A program made the translations under genes and the position numbers. Of a stretch of DNA of 64,000 nt, positions 55,907 to 64,000 are shown one piece after another; the stretch's first letter is position 1, and each line of letters begins with the position of its first letter. The notes beneath the pieces were generated by a model. That model saw only the letters and a list, made by a program, of their open reading frames with translations. It searched no databases and was not told the origin of the DNA. This stretch comes from Polyangiaceae bacterium (GTDB taxonomy: Bacteria; Myxococcota_A; Polyangia; Polyangiales; Polyangiaceae), in the NCBI GenBank assembly GCA_023150915.1, contig JAKLKA010000012.1:28149-92148 (forward strand), read 5' to 3'.

Positions 55907-56316
55907 GGGAGCACCACCACGTGACTGCCGCCCTCCGTGACCACGAACTGCGCCAGCTGGTCGTCCGACTCCGCGTCGTTCACCTGCCAAACCTGATTGT
56001 CCCCCGCGTCGTACTCCTCCGACGAGCTCTGAGGCTCGAGCTGCACCACACCCACGAGCTTGCACTTGGAGCTCACGATGTAGACTCGCAGCCTGCGGTA
56101 GTCGTAGCGATTGACGAAGCGCATCTTGGCGGCGGTGGTCGACGGGGTCGAGCACTGCTTGCCGTCGGTGCGCGCGACCCCCGACAGTTGGCAGCTTGCG
56201 GCCTCTGGGTCACTGCAACCCGCCGCGTGCGGTCGCGTTTCGTCGTCAGTCCCCCAGCAGCCGGACGCCCCCGCAAGCAGGAGCGCCGCCGCGATCTGAC
56301 TCAGCACCCACTTCAC
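55903..56316 (-). CDS. Small lipoprotein of the 57 kb envelope operon
   Basis: 137 residues from ATG 56316. The N-terminus (KWVLSQIAAALLLAGASGC) is a lipoprotein signal with Cys20. After a Cys-rich stretch (CSDPEAASCQLSG, KQCSTPST) a small beta-rich part follows (MRFVNRYDYRRLRVYIVSSK), with aromatic residues as in carbohydrate- or protein-binding sandwich folds. No family recognised. It lies 19 bases after the MYXO-CTERM gene and overlaps the next lipoprotein gene by four bases. Confidence 0.7.
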   Translation of the reverse strand: MKWVLSQIAAALLLAGASGCWGTDDETRPHAAGCSDPEAASCQLSGVARTDGKQCSTPSTTAAKMRFVNRYDYRRLRVYIVSSKCKLVGVVQLEPQSSSEEYDAGDNQVWQVNDAESDDQLAQFVVTEGGSHVVVLP

Positions 56317-56335
56317 TCGACCTTCTCACTATCTT

Positions 56336-57433
56336 TCAATTGCGCCGGTCGGTCCAACGTCGCAACCCGAAGAGCAGCGCCGCCAACGCCGCCCACCACA
56401 TCGACTGGGAGGACGACGAGACCAACCGGCATCCACATCCGCCGTCGTCGTCGGCCGCGCCGCCCGAGGTCCCCGCGTCGCTTCCGCCTTTGCCGCCACT
56501 CGCGGCCCCGCCGCTGCTGGCTCCACCTGAAGCGCCGGTCCCCGCCGCGCCGCCCGTGCTCGACCCTGCCGCACCCGCACTCCCGCCGAGTCCGGCGTCA
56601 CTCCCCGCGCCACCTCCCGTCGCGGACCCGCCGCTGCCGCCGCCTCCCGTCGCGGACCCGCCGCTGCCGCCGCCTCCCGTCGCGGACCCGCCGCTGCCTC
56701 CCGTTCCACCTGCTGCGCCACCCGTTCCCCCGGTGCCACCCGTTCCCCCGGTGCCACCCGTTCCCCCGGTGCCGCCGGTTCCTCCGGTGTTGGTCGGCGC
56801 GCATGTGCCGGCGGTCGCTGTCAAGCTCGTGTCGTCCATGTAGTGAGCCCATTGCGACGCCTGCGGGACGGTCACGCGAGCGGCGGCGTAGGTCGCTCCG
56901 GCGGGAACATCCAACTCCACGACACACTCCTGCCACGTGTTCGCATCGCCGTCGGATGCGACGCTGACCGAGTTCTCCGCCACCTGTCCGTTCCAGTTGT
57001 AGTTGGCCATCGCCGTCGAATAGACGCGGAGGCGACACTGAAAGTTGGTCGCGCTCGTCGAAGCTGCGCGGTTGACCCAGACCGAAAACTTGAGCTTCAC
57101 CGTTCCGGTGCACTTGGTCAGATCGTAGAGTTGATCGACATCGGCGAACGCGCCCCCGCCCGCCGGACCACAAACGCCGCCGTCGCCGACGGCGGAGCTG
57201 ACCGCGTCGAACTTGAGCATCTGCGTCCCGTTGTGCGGCGCGATACCGCTCTCCGCGCTCTTGATGAACGAATGGTCCATGCCCCAGTCGCCAGCCGTCT
57301 TGGGAGCACCGCACACCGGCTCCGCGGTCTCGAAGCTCGGGTTGGCGAGCAACTGCTGCGCGAACGCGGGCGCGCCCAGCGTCACCGCTGCGCCGGTCAG
57401 CATGGCGGAGGAGAAACGGATCGTGCTTCGCAT
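56336..57433 (-). CDS. Secreted protein with carbohydrate-binding-like domain and MYXO-CTERM tail
   Basis: 365 residues from ATG 57433; signal peptide ending AFA. The segment QLLANPSFETAEPVCGAPKT begins a beta-sandwich of about 190 residues typical of NPCBM/DUF642-like surface modules (LLxNPSFE). A Gly/Ser/Thr linker of about 110 residues, partly in perfect 12-base repeats, leads to DDDGGCGC, a hydrophobic helix and RRWTDRRN, a MYXO-CTERM sorting signal. It is the first gene of a four-gene operon and may be the surface-exposed member of that complex. Confidence 0.82.
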   Translation of the reverse strand: MRSTIRFSSAMLTGAAVTLGAPAFAQQLLANPSFETAEPVCGAPKTAGDWGMDHSFIKSAESGIAPHNGTQMLKFDAVSSAVGDGGVCGPAGGGAFADVDQLYDLTKCTGTVKLKFSVWVNRAASTSATNFQCRLRVYSTAMANYNWNGQVAENSVSVASDGDANTWQECVVELDVPAGATYAAARVTVPQASQWAHYMDDTSLTATAGTCAPTNTGGTGGTGGTGGTGGTGGTGGTGGAAGGTGGSGGSATGGGGSGGSATGGGGSGGSATGGGAGSDAGLGGSAGAAGSSTGGAAGTGASGGASSGGAASGGKGGSDAGTSGGAADDDGGCGCRLVSSSSQSMWWAALAALLFGLRRWTDRRN

Positions 57434-57680
57434 GGCGGCAACGGTATCCACGCCAGGTCGCCGTTCCAATGATCTGCGTCATCTCGCGCTGCGGCTGGGC
57501 GCCTCGGCCCTTCCTCTGGCGCCCGCTCGAAAATAATGACTACGCCCCGACACTGCTCGCGGCGTCGAAACGGTGGCACTTAGACCACGCGGCGAAGTCG
57601 TTCGCCGGTCGCCCGCGCGATCTCGAATCAGGTAGAGCTTGCGGAGGCGGTGGGGCGAACGGTCATGTAGCATCCAGCCC

Positions 57681-58034
57681 ATGGCAAGGTTCGAGGTCGA
57701 GGGCCAGAGCCTGAGCTTGAAGTTCACGCTTCTGGAAAGGCTGGGGGGGCTGCGCAGCGGCGCGTGCATCCCGCTCGCGCAAGTGGCGTCGATCGACAGG
57801 GTCGACGACCCGTGGCGTGTGCTCGAAGGGATGCGCGTCGGCACCGGGATCCCATGGGTGATCGTGCTCGGAACCATGCTCCGCGGCGGCGGCAACGACG
57901 TCGTCGCGGTGTACGGCGACAAGCCTGCCGTCGTGGTGACTTTGCGCCCCGGCGCGCGGTGGCAGCGCCTCATTGCCACCGTCGATGATCCCGATTCCGT
58001 CGTCGACACGCTGCGGCGCGCTGCTGGCCGATGA
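57681..58034 (+). CDS. Conserved hypothetical protein, PH-like
   Basis: 117 residues from ATG 57681. The pattern FEVEGQSLSLKFTLLERL, then IPLAQVASIDRVDDPW, GTGIPWVIVLGTMLRGGG, AVYGDKPAVVVTL, and a final helix DDPDSVVDTLRRA fits a pleckstrin-like sheet of the kind found in small bacterial proteins. No transmembrane segment is certain. It probably stands alone in the cytoplasm between two divergent surface-protein operons. Its role is unknown. Confidence 0.65.
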   Translation: MARFEVEGQSLSLKFTLLERLGGLRSGACIPLAQVASIDRVDDPWRVLEGMRVGTGIPWVIVLGTMLRGGGNDVVAVYGDKPAVVVTLRPGARWQRLIATVDDPDSVVDTLRRAAGR

Positions 58035-58091
58035 GCTCTGCGGACTTCCACCCGGCCCATGCGCTACGATGCAGGCGACACGGAGGCGCAG

Positions 58092-59972
58092 ATGAGCTCA
58101 CGCGATGAGAGCAATGCTCGTTTCTTGGCTGCAGCGCTCGCGAGCGTCGCGGCTGCGGCGCTCGGGCTCGTCGCCTGCGGTAGCGACGACTCGTCCGGAA
58201 CGACGCCGGCGCCGAAGTGCCTGACCGGGCAGAGCGCGTGCGGCGGTGAATGTGTCGATACGTCGAGCGATGCCGACCACTGCGGAGGCTGCGGCAAGAG
58301 TTGCTCCGGCGGTGAGAGCTGCGTCGCTGGCGGCTGCGTTGCCTCGGGCGGCACCGGCGGCAGCGGCAGCGGTGGGGCGGGTGGCAGCAGCGGCGGCGGC
58401 GGCGGCGGTGCGAGCGGCAGCGCCGGGGCGGGTGGTGGCAGCGGTGGCAACGCAGGAGCGGGCGGCAGCGGTGGCAGCGGTGGCAGCGGTGGCAACGCAG
58501 GAGCGGGCGGCAGCGGTGGCGGGGCGACCGGAACGGGCGTGTGCAGCGCGCCGATTCAGCTCGCGAACGTCGGGACGCCGACCACCGTCGTCGGCACGGG
58601 CACTGCGGCCAGCTGCACCGGCGCGGCGCTAAAGGCAGCGGCGGCCAAGGGCGGCATCATCACCTTCAACTGCGGGGCGGCGGACGCCACGATCAAGGTC
58701 ACCGAGACCCTCGTGCTGCCGACCACCAAGGACACCACCATCGACGGCGGCGGGAAGATCACCCTGGACGGCGGCAAGACGACGCGCATCTTCCACTACA
58801 ACTCGCCCAACTTCATGGCGACCTCGACCAAGGTGCGGCTGCAGCGGCTGACCTTGCGCAATGGCAAAGCGCCGGCAGGGCAGTACTTCCCGCAGAACGC
58901 GGCGAAGCCAAAGTGCGCGTACGGCTACAAGGACGGCTCGGGCGGCGCGCTCTACATGCGCGACGGCATCCTGGAAGTCGTCGACTGCGCCTTCTACGAC
59001 AACGAGGCGGCGCTGGAAGGACCGGACGTGGGCGGCGGGGCGCTGTATGTCGTCGGCTCGAAGGGCGTCACGGTGGTGGGCAGCCGCTTCCAGGGCAACC
59101 GGGCGGCCAACGGCGGCGCCATCGCGATGCTCTTTGCCAACCCGCAGATCGTGAACTCCATCTTCGAGAACAACACCGCGGAAGGTGTGGGCATGAACTA
59201 CGTGGAGCCAGGCTGTCCCAACTTCAACCATGACGAACAAGGGGGCGCAGGCGGTCTCTCGGGCGGCGTGTACTTCGACGGGATGAACGACGCGGGGTTC
59301 GTCTACACGCTCTGCGGCAACGTGTTCCGCAACAACCGCTGCAACGAGCTGGGGGGCGCGCTGTTTCGCACGCCGAATCAAGCCGTGCGCAAGATGCTGA
59401 TCGACCGCTGCGTGTTCGACGGCAACACGGCGCGCACGGGCGGCGTCTCGTTCATCAAGCAGAACGACGTCACGGTGAAAGCCTCCACGTTCGCGAACAA
59501 CAAGGGCGGCGTGAACGTGAAGGGGCAGAGCGTGCAAGGCGGTTCCGGCGGGCTGTGGGTGAACCAAAGCGCCCTGGACATGGTCAACAGCACCTTCGCC
59601 AACAATGTCCCGGGCGGTCTCAACGTCGAGCTCTACTCCGGCGCGCAGGCCGTGGCGCGCAACGTGACGTTTTCGAACAGCGGCTCGGACGCGGATCTCA
59701 CCGCGTATGGCTGCATCTTCGCGGGAGTGAGCTGCGCGACGAGCAAGGGCAGCAAGAACGTGCAGTGGCCCTCCCAGGGCACGTGCCCGCCGGACACGCT
59801 CGGGCAAGATCCCCAGCTCGCAGCCCTCGCAGACAACGGGGGCCCGACACAGACCCTGATGCCCAGCGCCACCAGTCCCGCACTGGGCCTCGGTCAGAGC
59901 TGCCCTGCCACGGATCAACGCGGCCAGCCGCGCCCGACGAACGGGTGCGACTCTGGCGCGGTCGAGCGCTAG
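58092..59972 (+). CDS. Right-handed beta-helix lipoprotein, full length
   Basis: 626 residues from ATG 58092 with GGAGG five bases upstream; lipobox GLVAC with Cys29. A Cys module follows (CGGECVDTSSDADHCGGCG), a Stigma-type repeat seen in myxobacterial surface proteins, then a Gly/Ser/Ala linker to about 170. The beta-helix begins TPTTVVGTGTAASCTG and has many Asn-ladder rungs (GGGALYVVGSKGVTVVGS, NGGAIAMLFANPQIVNSI). The C-terminus (DNGGPTQTLMPSATSPA, ending NGCDSGAVER) matches choice-of-anchor Q proteins. Paralogue of 37506-38708. Likely an adhesin or polysaccharide-binding surface protein. Confidence 0.85.
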   Translation: MSSRDESNARFLAAALASVAAAALGLVACGSDDSSGTTPAPKCLTGQSACGGECVDTSSDADHCGGCGKSCSGGESCVAGGCVASGGTGGSGSGGAGGSSGGGGGGASGSAGAGGGSGGNAGAGGSGGSGGSGGNAGAGGSGGGATGTGVCSAPIQLANVGTPTTVVGTGTAASCTGAALKAAAAKGGIITFNCGAADATIKVTETLVLPTTKDTTIDGGGKITLDGGKTTRIFHYNSPNFMATSTKVRLQRLTLRNGKAPAGQYFPQNAAKPKCAYGYKDGSGGALYMRDGILEVVDCAFYDNEAALEGPDVGGGALYVVGSKGVTVVGSRFQGNRAANGGAIAMLFANPQIVNSIFENNTAEGVGMNYVEPGCPNFNHDEQGGAGGLSGGVYFDGMNDAGFVYTLCGNVFRNNRCNELGGALFRTPNQAVRKMLIDRCVFDGNTARTGGVSFIKQNDVTVKASTFANNKGGVNVKGQSVQGGSGGLWVNQSALDMVNSTFANNVPGGLNVELYSGAQAVARNVTFSNSGSDADLTAYGCIFAGVSCATSKGSKNVQWPSQGTCPPDTLGQDPQLAALADNGGPTQTLMPSATSPALGLGQSCPATDQRGQPRPTNGCDSGAVER

Positions 59973-60054
59973 GTCGCGGGCGAATCAGTCGCGACGGCGG
60001 CGCGGGCTTGGCGTCGAGGCCGAACCACGAGGGTCGACGCGCGAGGGTGGGAGA

Positions 60055-62469
60055 TCACCTGGGCGCTGTTGCGCACGCCAGAAACACCGTGGCGCCCGAC
60101 TTCGGGGTGTCCAGACCGCTGAAGATCAGCAGCCGCTGGTGGTGGCAGCGCTCGACGAGCGCGGGGTTACCGACGCCTTGCGACGGATCGACGAAGCACC
60201 AACCGTAGTTGTCGAGCTGGGGGCCGGTCTGTTCGCAGGTCTGCCGGTCTTTCACGTAGGCGATTTCGCACATACAGAAGTTGTTCGGCTCGCAGTCGCC
60301 GCCTTGGCACTGCCCCGTATCCTCGAGCCGCTCCATCACGGGCCCGCGCAGCTCCGCCCGGACGGGCTCGCGACCCGTGCTGCCGTCGCACGGCGCGCAG
60401 GCGCTGCCGGGGCTGTCGCTCGGCTCCAGCTCGACCGCCACGCAGCGCGGAACCCGAGAGGGGTCGGGATCGCCTGCGGCGTCGAGGGGGAACGAGATGG
60501 GCGGGCTCAGACACTGGGCGCTGAGGGCAGGCTTCAGCCGCTCGATGATGGCCCCCACGGCCGGGTTGTACCCGAAGTCGGGGTTCGTCTTGTCGAAGAT
60601 CTTGGGACAGATGCTGGCCGCGATGGAGCCTTCGCCGAAATCCCGGAGCACCTGCAGCTCACGCGTGCCGGGGAACGCCTTCGCCCACCCTTGCGACCTG
60701 GTGTACTCCCCGCTCGGCTGCTGGCACACCGGATCGTTCTGCGTGTAGCCCGGGCCGACGTCGTCGCAGTCGCACCCGTCCTTTGGGCCGGCGCTGCAGT
60801 CCTTCGGCTGCGACAGCGGGAAGATGCAGGCGTACTGCAGGTCGCCGCCGGAGGTCAGCCGTTCGTGACCGTTGATCGGGTTCGCCATGAAGCCCGCGGA
60901 CTCGTTCGCCAGGGCGGCGTTCAGCGCGGGGCTGACGCCCGAGCGTGGGTCGCTCGACTCGACCATGAGAGCGTCGTCGGGCTGATCGAGCGCGTCCCAG
61001 CGGTCGCAGATCGCCGTCGGTCGCGGCAGCTTGCTGCCAGGGTCCGTCAGGTTCTGATCGACCGTCCGCGCGCAGTCAGGCAAGAGCCAGCGCCAGCGAT
61101 CCTTCTCCGCGAGCTGGTTGGCGCTCAGGTACGTGAGTCTCTTCGGATCGGAAAGGGTGTCGTCGGTGGCGATGTCCTGCCACGGGACGCCCACGATGCC
61201 CGCGAGGAAGACCAGACTCGGATCTCGCGGCCGTTTCTCACAGCTCTCGGGATCGTCCAGCTTCCTCCGGAAGAGCGGGTTGCAGACGCGGTAGCCTGGG
61301 GCGTCTTCATCCTCGTACTGGCAACCCACCGGGCCGTGCGCGTCCCACACCGGGCAGATGCGGTACTGGCTCAACGCTTCGACGTAGCGCCGCGTTGGAT
61401 ACAGGAAGTCCACGCCGAAGCGCCGCTTCTGCTGCCAGCAGCGAAGGTTCGGGTGGTCGGCCTGGTCGTTCCAGGCTCCCTTCTGGCACTCTGGATCGGC
61501 GGCCAGCGTCGGGCAGCCTGCGGGCGGCGTCTTCTCCGCCAAGTCGCAAGGGCGGCAGCAGATGTGGTCCGGATCCTGGGCGCACGCCGACGCCCCGCGC
61601 GGCAAGAGAAACGGGGTGCCATCCGGGTGGCTCGTCTGAGCGGCGAGCCAACTCACGCCACCGTCGACGATCGAGCAGTCGTTCTCGTCGCTCAACATGA
61701 CGATGGTCACCAGCGAATCGGGGCGAAGGAAGTCCCTGCGCTGCTGCAGGATCACTTCGTCCACGCCTCGAGTCTGGGCGACACCGTTCACGACCTCGAT
61801 CTCCGCCGGCGGCGCCGGATCGATCAGGAAGCGGTACCAGGACTCGAGCTGAGCCTCGTAGCCGCAGCCCTTTTCTCCGGTGGCCTTCACGTGGACCGCG
61901 AAGTCCGCCGCCAGCGCGCTTGCGTCGTTCTCTCCGGGACCCGCGGGCCCTTTCTTCCCCAGCGGGTCCCACCACAAAAAGCCCAGCCCGCCGTAGCTCT
62001 CCATGCCGCCCCGCACCGTCGCGATCAAGTGGGCGCGATCGTTCTGGGTCGGGTTCGTGTTCGGACCGGTCGCCGAGCAGTGGTTCCCGCCGTGACCGCC
62101 CAGGCTGCTCGAGACGATGCCGATGTGGATGTCCTCGACCGGACGAAATTCCGGGTGCGCGTTCGGGGCGCAAGGCGGGTCGGTCAGCTTGCCCGAGTCG
62201 TCCTGGCACTTCGGCGTCACCACGCGCTTCAGGAGCTCTGGCACTGCCTCGGCCAGGATCGCCTGTTTGTCTCCCATCGACAGCGAGTTGTCGATCATGA
62301 AGAGCAGATCGACCTTGTCGAGCCTGCTCTGGCGAATGTCCAGCATGAGCCATTGGGTCGTGCTGGGCGAGACCACGGACTCTGGCCGGTCCTGGCAACC
62401 CACGCTCGCCGCTGCGATCAGGACCCCGCTCGCCAGACATGCGCAGAACCGAGTCGCACACCACCCCAT
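60055..62469 (-). CDS. vWA-like (MIDAS) lipoprotein
   Basis: 804 residues from ATG 62469; the frame upstream is antisense to the next gene. Lipobox ASVGC with Cys25. The MIDAS-like motif DNSLSM (60-65) in KVDLLFMIDNSLSMGDKQ is the classic DxSxS of von Willebrand A domains, and metal-linked turns such as IGIVSSSLGG follow. About 30 Cys in the remaining 500 residues indicate a disulphide-rich extracellular chain. It probably binds proteins or metal on the outer face. It is divergent from the barrel gene at 62648; the 178-base gap shows nothing distinctive. Confidence 0.82.
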   Translation of the reverse strand: MGWCATRFCACLASGVLIAAASVGCQDRPESVVSPSTTQWLMLDIRQSRLDKVDLLFMIDNSLSMGDKQAILAEAVPELLKRVVTPKCQDDSGKLTDPPCAPNAHPEFRPVEDIHIGIVSSSLGGHGGNHCSATGPNTNPTQNDRAHLIATVRGGMESYGGLGFLWWDPLGKKGPAGPGENDASALAADFAVHVKATGEKGCGYEAQLESWYRFLIDPAPPAEIEVVNGVAQTRGVDEVILQQRRDFLRPDSLVTIVMLSDENDCSIVDGGVSWLAAQTSHPDGTPFLLPRGASACAQDPDHICCRPCDLAEKTPPAGCPTLAADPECQKGAWNDQADHPNLRCWQQKRRFGVDFLYPTRRYVEALSQYRICPVWDAHGPVGCQYEDEDAPGYRVCNPLFRRKLDDPESCEKRPRDPSLVFLAGIVGVPWQDIATDDTLSDPKRLTYLSANQLAEKDRWRWLLPDCARTVDQNLTDPGSKLPRPTAICDRWDALDQPDDALMVESSDPRSGVSPALNAALANESAGFMANPINGHERLTSGGDLQYACIFPLSQPKDCSAGPKDGCDCDDVGPGYTQNDPVCQQPSGEYTRSQGWAKAFPGTRELQVLRDFGEGSIAASICPKIFDKTNPDFGYNPAVGAIIERLKPALSAQCLSPPISFPLDAAGDPDPSRVPRCVAVELEPSDSPGSACAPCDGSTGREPVRAELRGPVMERLEDTGQCQGGDCEPNNFCMCEIAYVKDRQTCEQTGPQLDNYGWCFVDPSQGVGNPALVERCHHQRLLIFSGLDTPKSGATVFLACATAPR

Positions 62470-62647
62470 CGTCACCGGGCCCTTCACGTCATCTCGGCGA
62501 GCAAGACGCGTTCCAGGCGCCTTGCCCGGGTTCCATGCAGCGCGCGCGACAACCGGGTTGGCAGACGCGGCAACGGCGTTCGAGGATCCGTGGCTGGCCA
62601 AGTGAGCTAGTGGTCCAGTCCTGGTTCCGCCCGCCGTATCCGCGATC

Positions 62648-63862
62648 ATGCCGCGTACGCGTTGGGTTTGCGCAATGCTGGTGCTCACTCCCGCTCCTGC
62701 CGTTGCAGCTCCGCCGCCGCCCAAGCCCCCCATCGAAGTGGTGAAGGACGTTGCGGCGAAGCCCAAAAAGATCGCCGGCCCGAGACGGGTTCTTCCGCGG
62801 CCCGTCGCTCCAGCCGCGCCAAAACCGGCCGCACCCCCCGCCTTGGATCCCGCGCAAACCGCCGCGCCGCCCGAGCCCGCGGCCCCTGCCGAGCTGATCG
62901 CGATTCGAGACGATGTCGCAGCGCTGCGCGCGGAGCTGCGCGCCTTGCTCGGAGCCCCCGCTTCGGGCGAACCGGCGAATGCCGAGCCCGCGGCGTCCCG
63001 GCTGTCGTTACCCGAGGAGCTTCGCCGACTGAGCGCCACAGTGGCACGCATCGAGGCCAGGTCGAGTGTCGCCGAAGCGCCGCCGGTCGCATCGCCGAAG
63101 AGTCGGGCACCCGCGACGACACCAAGACAGGACCCGCCGACGCCAGAACCGTTGGGCGTCGGGGCGGAAGTGCTGCTCGCAACCGCGTACGCATTCCGAG
63201 GGCTGAACGTGTTCAAGGACGGTGCACAGAGCGACCAGCACGCGCTCTTCAGCCCCAGCTTGTCCTACGCGGTTCCGGGAACCCGGCTCGCGCTGGCCTA
63301 CGCTGGTTTCTACCAGTGGACCGGCCCAAACCAACGCGAGCTCGTGGCCGCGGGTGTCGGACACGAGCAGGACTTGGTGGTCTCGTTCACGGCCAAGTCC
63401 GGAGCCACCTCGGCGGTCGCCGCGTTGACGTACTACGCGTACCCTTTCGCGGAGCGGTCCGCCTCGGGCACGCGGTGGCCGTCGTATCTCGAGCCTTCGG
63501 TCACGCTGACATGGTCTAGCGCGGTCGATCTCGGCCTCCAGCTCTTGTACTTCCATGGCGTGCAGGAGGCCGTGGCTGCGGGGCGATACGCCTACGTGCA
63601 TCCCAGCGTGACCAAGTCGCTCGCGCTCGGCGCGCACACCAGCTTGGCGGTGACCGTGGGCGCCGGCTACAAGGACTACGTGGATCAGACCATCGACGAC
63701 AACGTGTGGGACGCGCACTTCGACTGGAAGCTCACGTTCGCGCTGGGTGGCGGCGGCTACATCGCCCCGGCGGTGCACTACACCTGGACCAACCTCGCTC
63801 GAGAAGACAGCGGAGGCGAGTACCTGGTTTGGGCCGGCGTCGCGAGCGGCGTGTCGCTCTGA
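62648..63862 (+). CDS. Exported protein with Pro-rich region and outer membrane barrel
   Basis: 404 residues. The signal peptide ends near PAVAA; residues 22-85 are Pro/Ala/Lys-rich and 85-135 form a coiled-coil-like helix (ELIAIRDDVAALRAELRALL), a layout seen in trimeric porins with a periplasmic stalk. From about 170 there are strands with aromatic girdles (GVGAEVLLATAYAFRGL, FYQWTGPNQ, YIAPAVHYTWTNLA), ending in VWAGVASGVSL. The protein is probably an outer membrane channel with a peptidoglycan-reaching arm. Its substrate is unknown. The repeat element follows directly after its stop. Confidence 0.75.
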   Translation: MPRTRWVCAMLVLTPAPAVAAPPPPKPPIEVVKDVAAKPKKIAGPRRVLPRPVAPAAPKPAAPPALDPAQTAAPPEPAAPAELIAIRDDVAALRAELRALLGAPASGEPANAEPAASRLSLPEELRRLSATVARIEARSSVAEAPPVASPKSRAPATTPRQDPPTPEPLGVGAEVLLATAYAFRGLNVFKDGAQSDQHALFSPSLSYAVPGTRLALAYAGFYQWTGPNQRELVAAGVGHEQDLVVSFTAKSGATSAVAALTYYAYPFAERSASGTRWPSYLEPSVTLTWSSAVDLGLQLLYFHGVQEAVAAGRYAYVHPSVTKSLALGAHTSLAVTVGAGYKDYVDQTIDDNVWDAHFDWKLTFALGGGGYIAPAVHYTWTNLAREDSGGEYLVWAGVASGVSL

Positions 63863-63865
63863 CTC

Positions 63866-63888
63866 GACTTTCGCTATTCGCGAAAGTC
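63866..63888 (+). terminator. Hairpin after the barrel gene
   Basis: GACTTTCGC and GCGAAAGTC pair perfectly around TATTC, four bases after the stop codon. It has the same place and flanking string (GCTCTGACTCG) as the hairpin at 51863-51889. It may terminate transcription and mark the start of the repeat element. Confidence 0.55.
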
Positions 63889-63896
63889 TCGGGCTA

Positions 63897-63924
63897 CAGG
63901 CTTCAGGCTGCAGACTTCAGCAGA
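63897..63924 (+). repeat. Heptameric tandem repeats, second array
   Basis: CAGGCTT, CAGGCTG, CAGACTT and a partial CAGCAGA follow one another, matching the consensus of the array at 51892-51926 and lying in the same position relative to the hairpin. Confidence 0.65.
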
Positions 63925-64000
63925 GCAAAGAGCGAGAAAAGGATGACATTGAACGACCACTGCAGGCGCTTCGACCGAAACCTCCCTTCTGCCGAAGCTG
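63923..64000 (-). repeat. 78-bp repeat, copy B (inverted relative to copy A; may continue)
   Basis: Exact reverse complement of 51920-51997. The window ends inside or at the edge of the match, so the element may be longer. Together the copies enclose 12 kb holding the propeller lipoprotein, the damaged nucleotidyltransferase pair, the envelope operon, the beta-helix lipoprotein, the vWA lipoprotein and the barrel gene. Confidence 0.9.

Noticed and set aside
51920..64000. 78-bp inverted repeats as terminal repeats of a transposon or phage
   Set aside because: No transposase, integrase or phage gene lies between the copies and the cargo looks like ordinary envelope genes; the repeat is kept as an unexplained element instead.

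Overview
The window is high-GC DNA that looks like a chromosome segment of a myxobacterium (Myxococcota, probably Polyangia or a relative). The reasons are three proteins ending in MYXO-CTERM-like sorting tails (4530-7616, 13134-13973, 56336-57433), about seventeen predicted lipoproteins (many with Gly/Ser-rich linkers behind the lipidated Cys), two sigma-54 activators built on FHA or kinase sensors, and PilZ, TSP3 and vWA surface proteins. No rRNA, tRNA, CRISPR array, insertion sequence or prophage was recognised. Taxonomy is an inference from gene content.

Layout. 1-9.4 kb: a membrane class III cyclase cut by the left edge, coupled to an OmpA/TSP3 protein; an FHA sigma-54 activator reading the other way; then a three-fold TSP3 repeat protein and a second OmpA/TSP3 paralogue. 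This looks like a calcium-binding envelope locus. 9.6-11.4 kb: two small toxin-antitoxin-like pairs, a nucleotidyltransferase-fold protein with a ribbon-helix-helix partner and a VapBC module, each with a palindromic operator candidate. 11.4-18 kb: a GuaB1-type GMP reductase, a MYXO-CTERM protein, a desaturase fused to a Rossmann domain overlapping phosphatidylserine decarboxylase, and an LtaS/sulfatase-fold membrane enzyme. 17.9-26.3 kb: a 1431-residue kinase-AAA-TPR-GAF-sigma-54 regulator, lipoproteins and a quinone-oxidoreductase-like MDR enzyme. 26.6-32.5 kb: an ArsR repressor divergent from an RND efflux operon, whose end is scarred by a 44-bp direct repeat flanking a Uma2 gene.

32.6-45.8 kb: a di-haem cytochrome c, lipoproteins (one with a serine beta-lactamase-like fold, one rhodanese, one beta-helix), the ABC-F protein EttA, a decayed LamG gene, a second PIN/RHH module, an ECF sigma factor with a membrane partner, an esterase lipoprotein and RecX. 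45.9-51.9 kb: two AAA-DUF4143 ATPase genes, one with a stop codon exactly at its nuclease glutamate, each behind an inverted repeat covering promoter and start; between them RNase E/G with a very large acidic/Arg-rich insert, a PilZ protein and a PolB-like exonuclease. 52-64 kb: surface lipoproteins, a truncated nucleotidyltransferase pair, a four-gene envelope operon with 4-bp overlaps, a vWA lipoprotein and a beta-barrel protein. A perfect 78-bp inverted repeat lies at 51,920-51,997 and 63,923-64,000, each copy behind a hairpin and heptameric tandem repeats.

Overall this is mostly envelope and signalling housekeeping for a surface-complex bacterium, studded with small mobile or selfish modules that are visibly decaying. 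The most unusual signals are the 78-bp composite repeats, the DUF4143 genes with start-site palindromes, the nucleotidyltransferase/RHH pair with twin palindromes, and the desaturase-Rossmann-Psd lipid operon.
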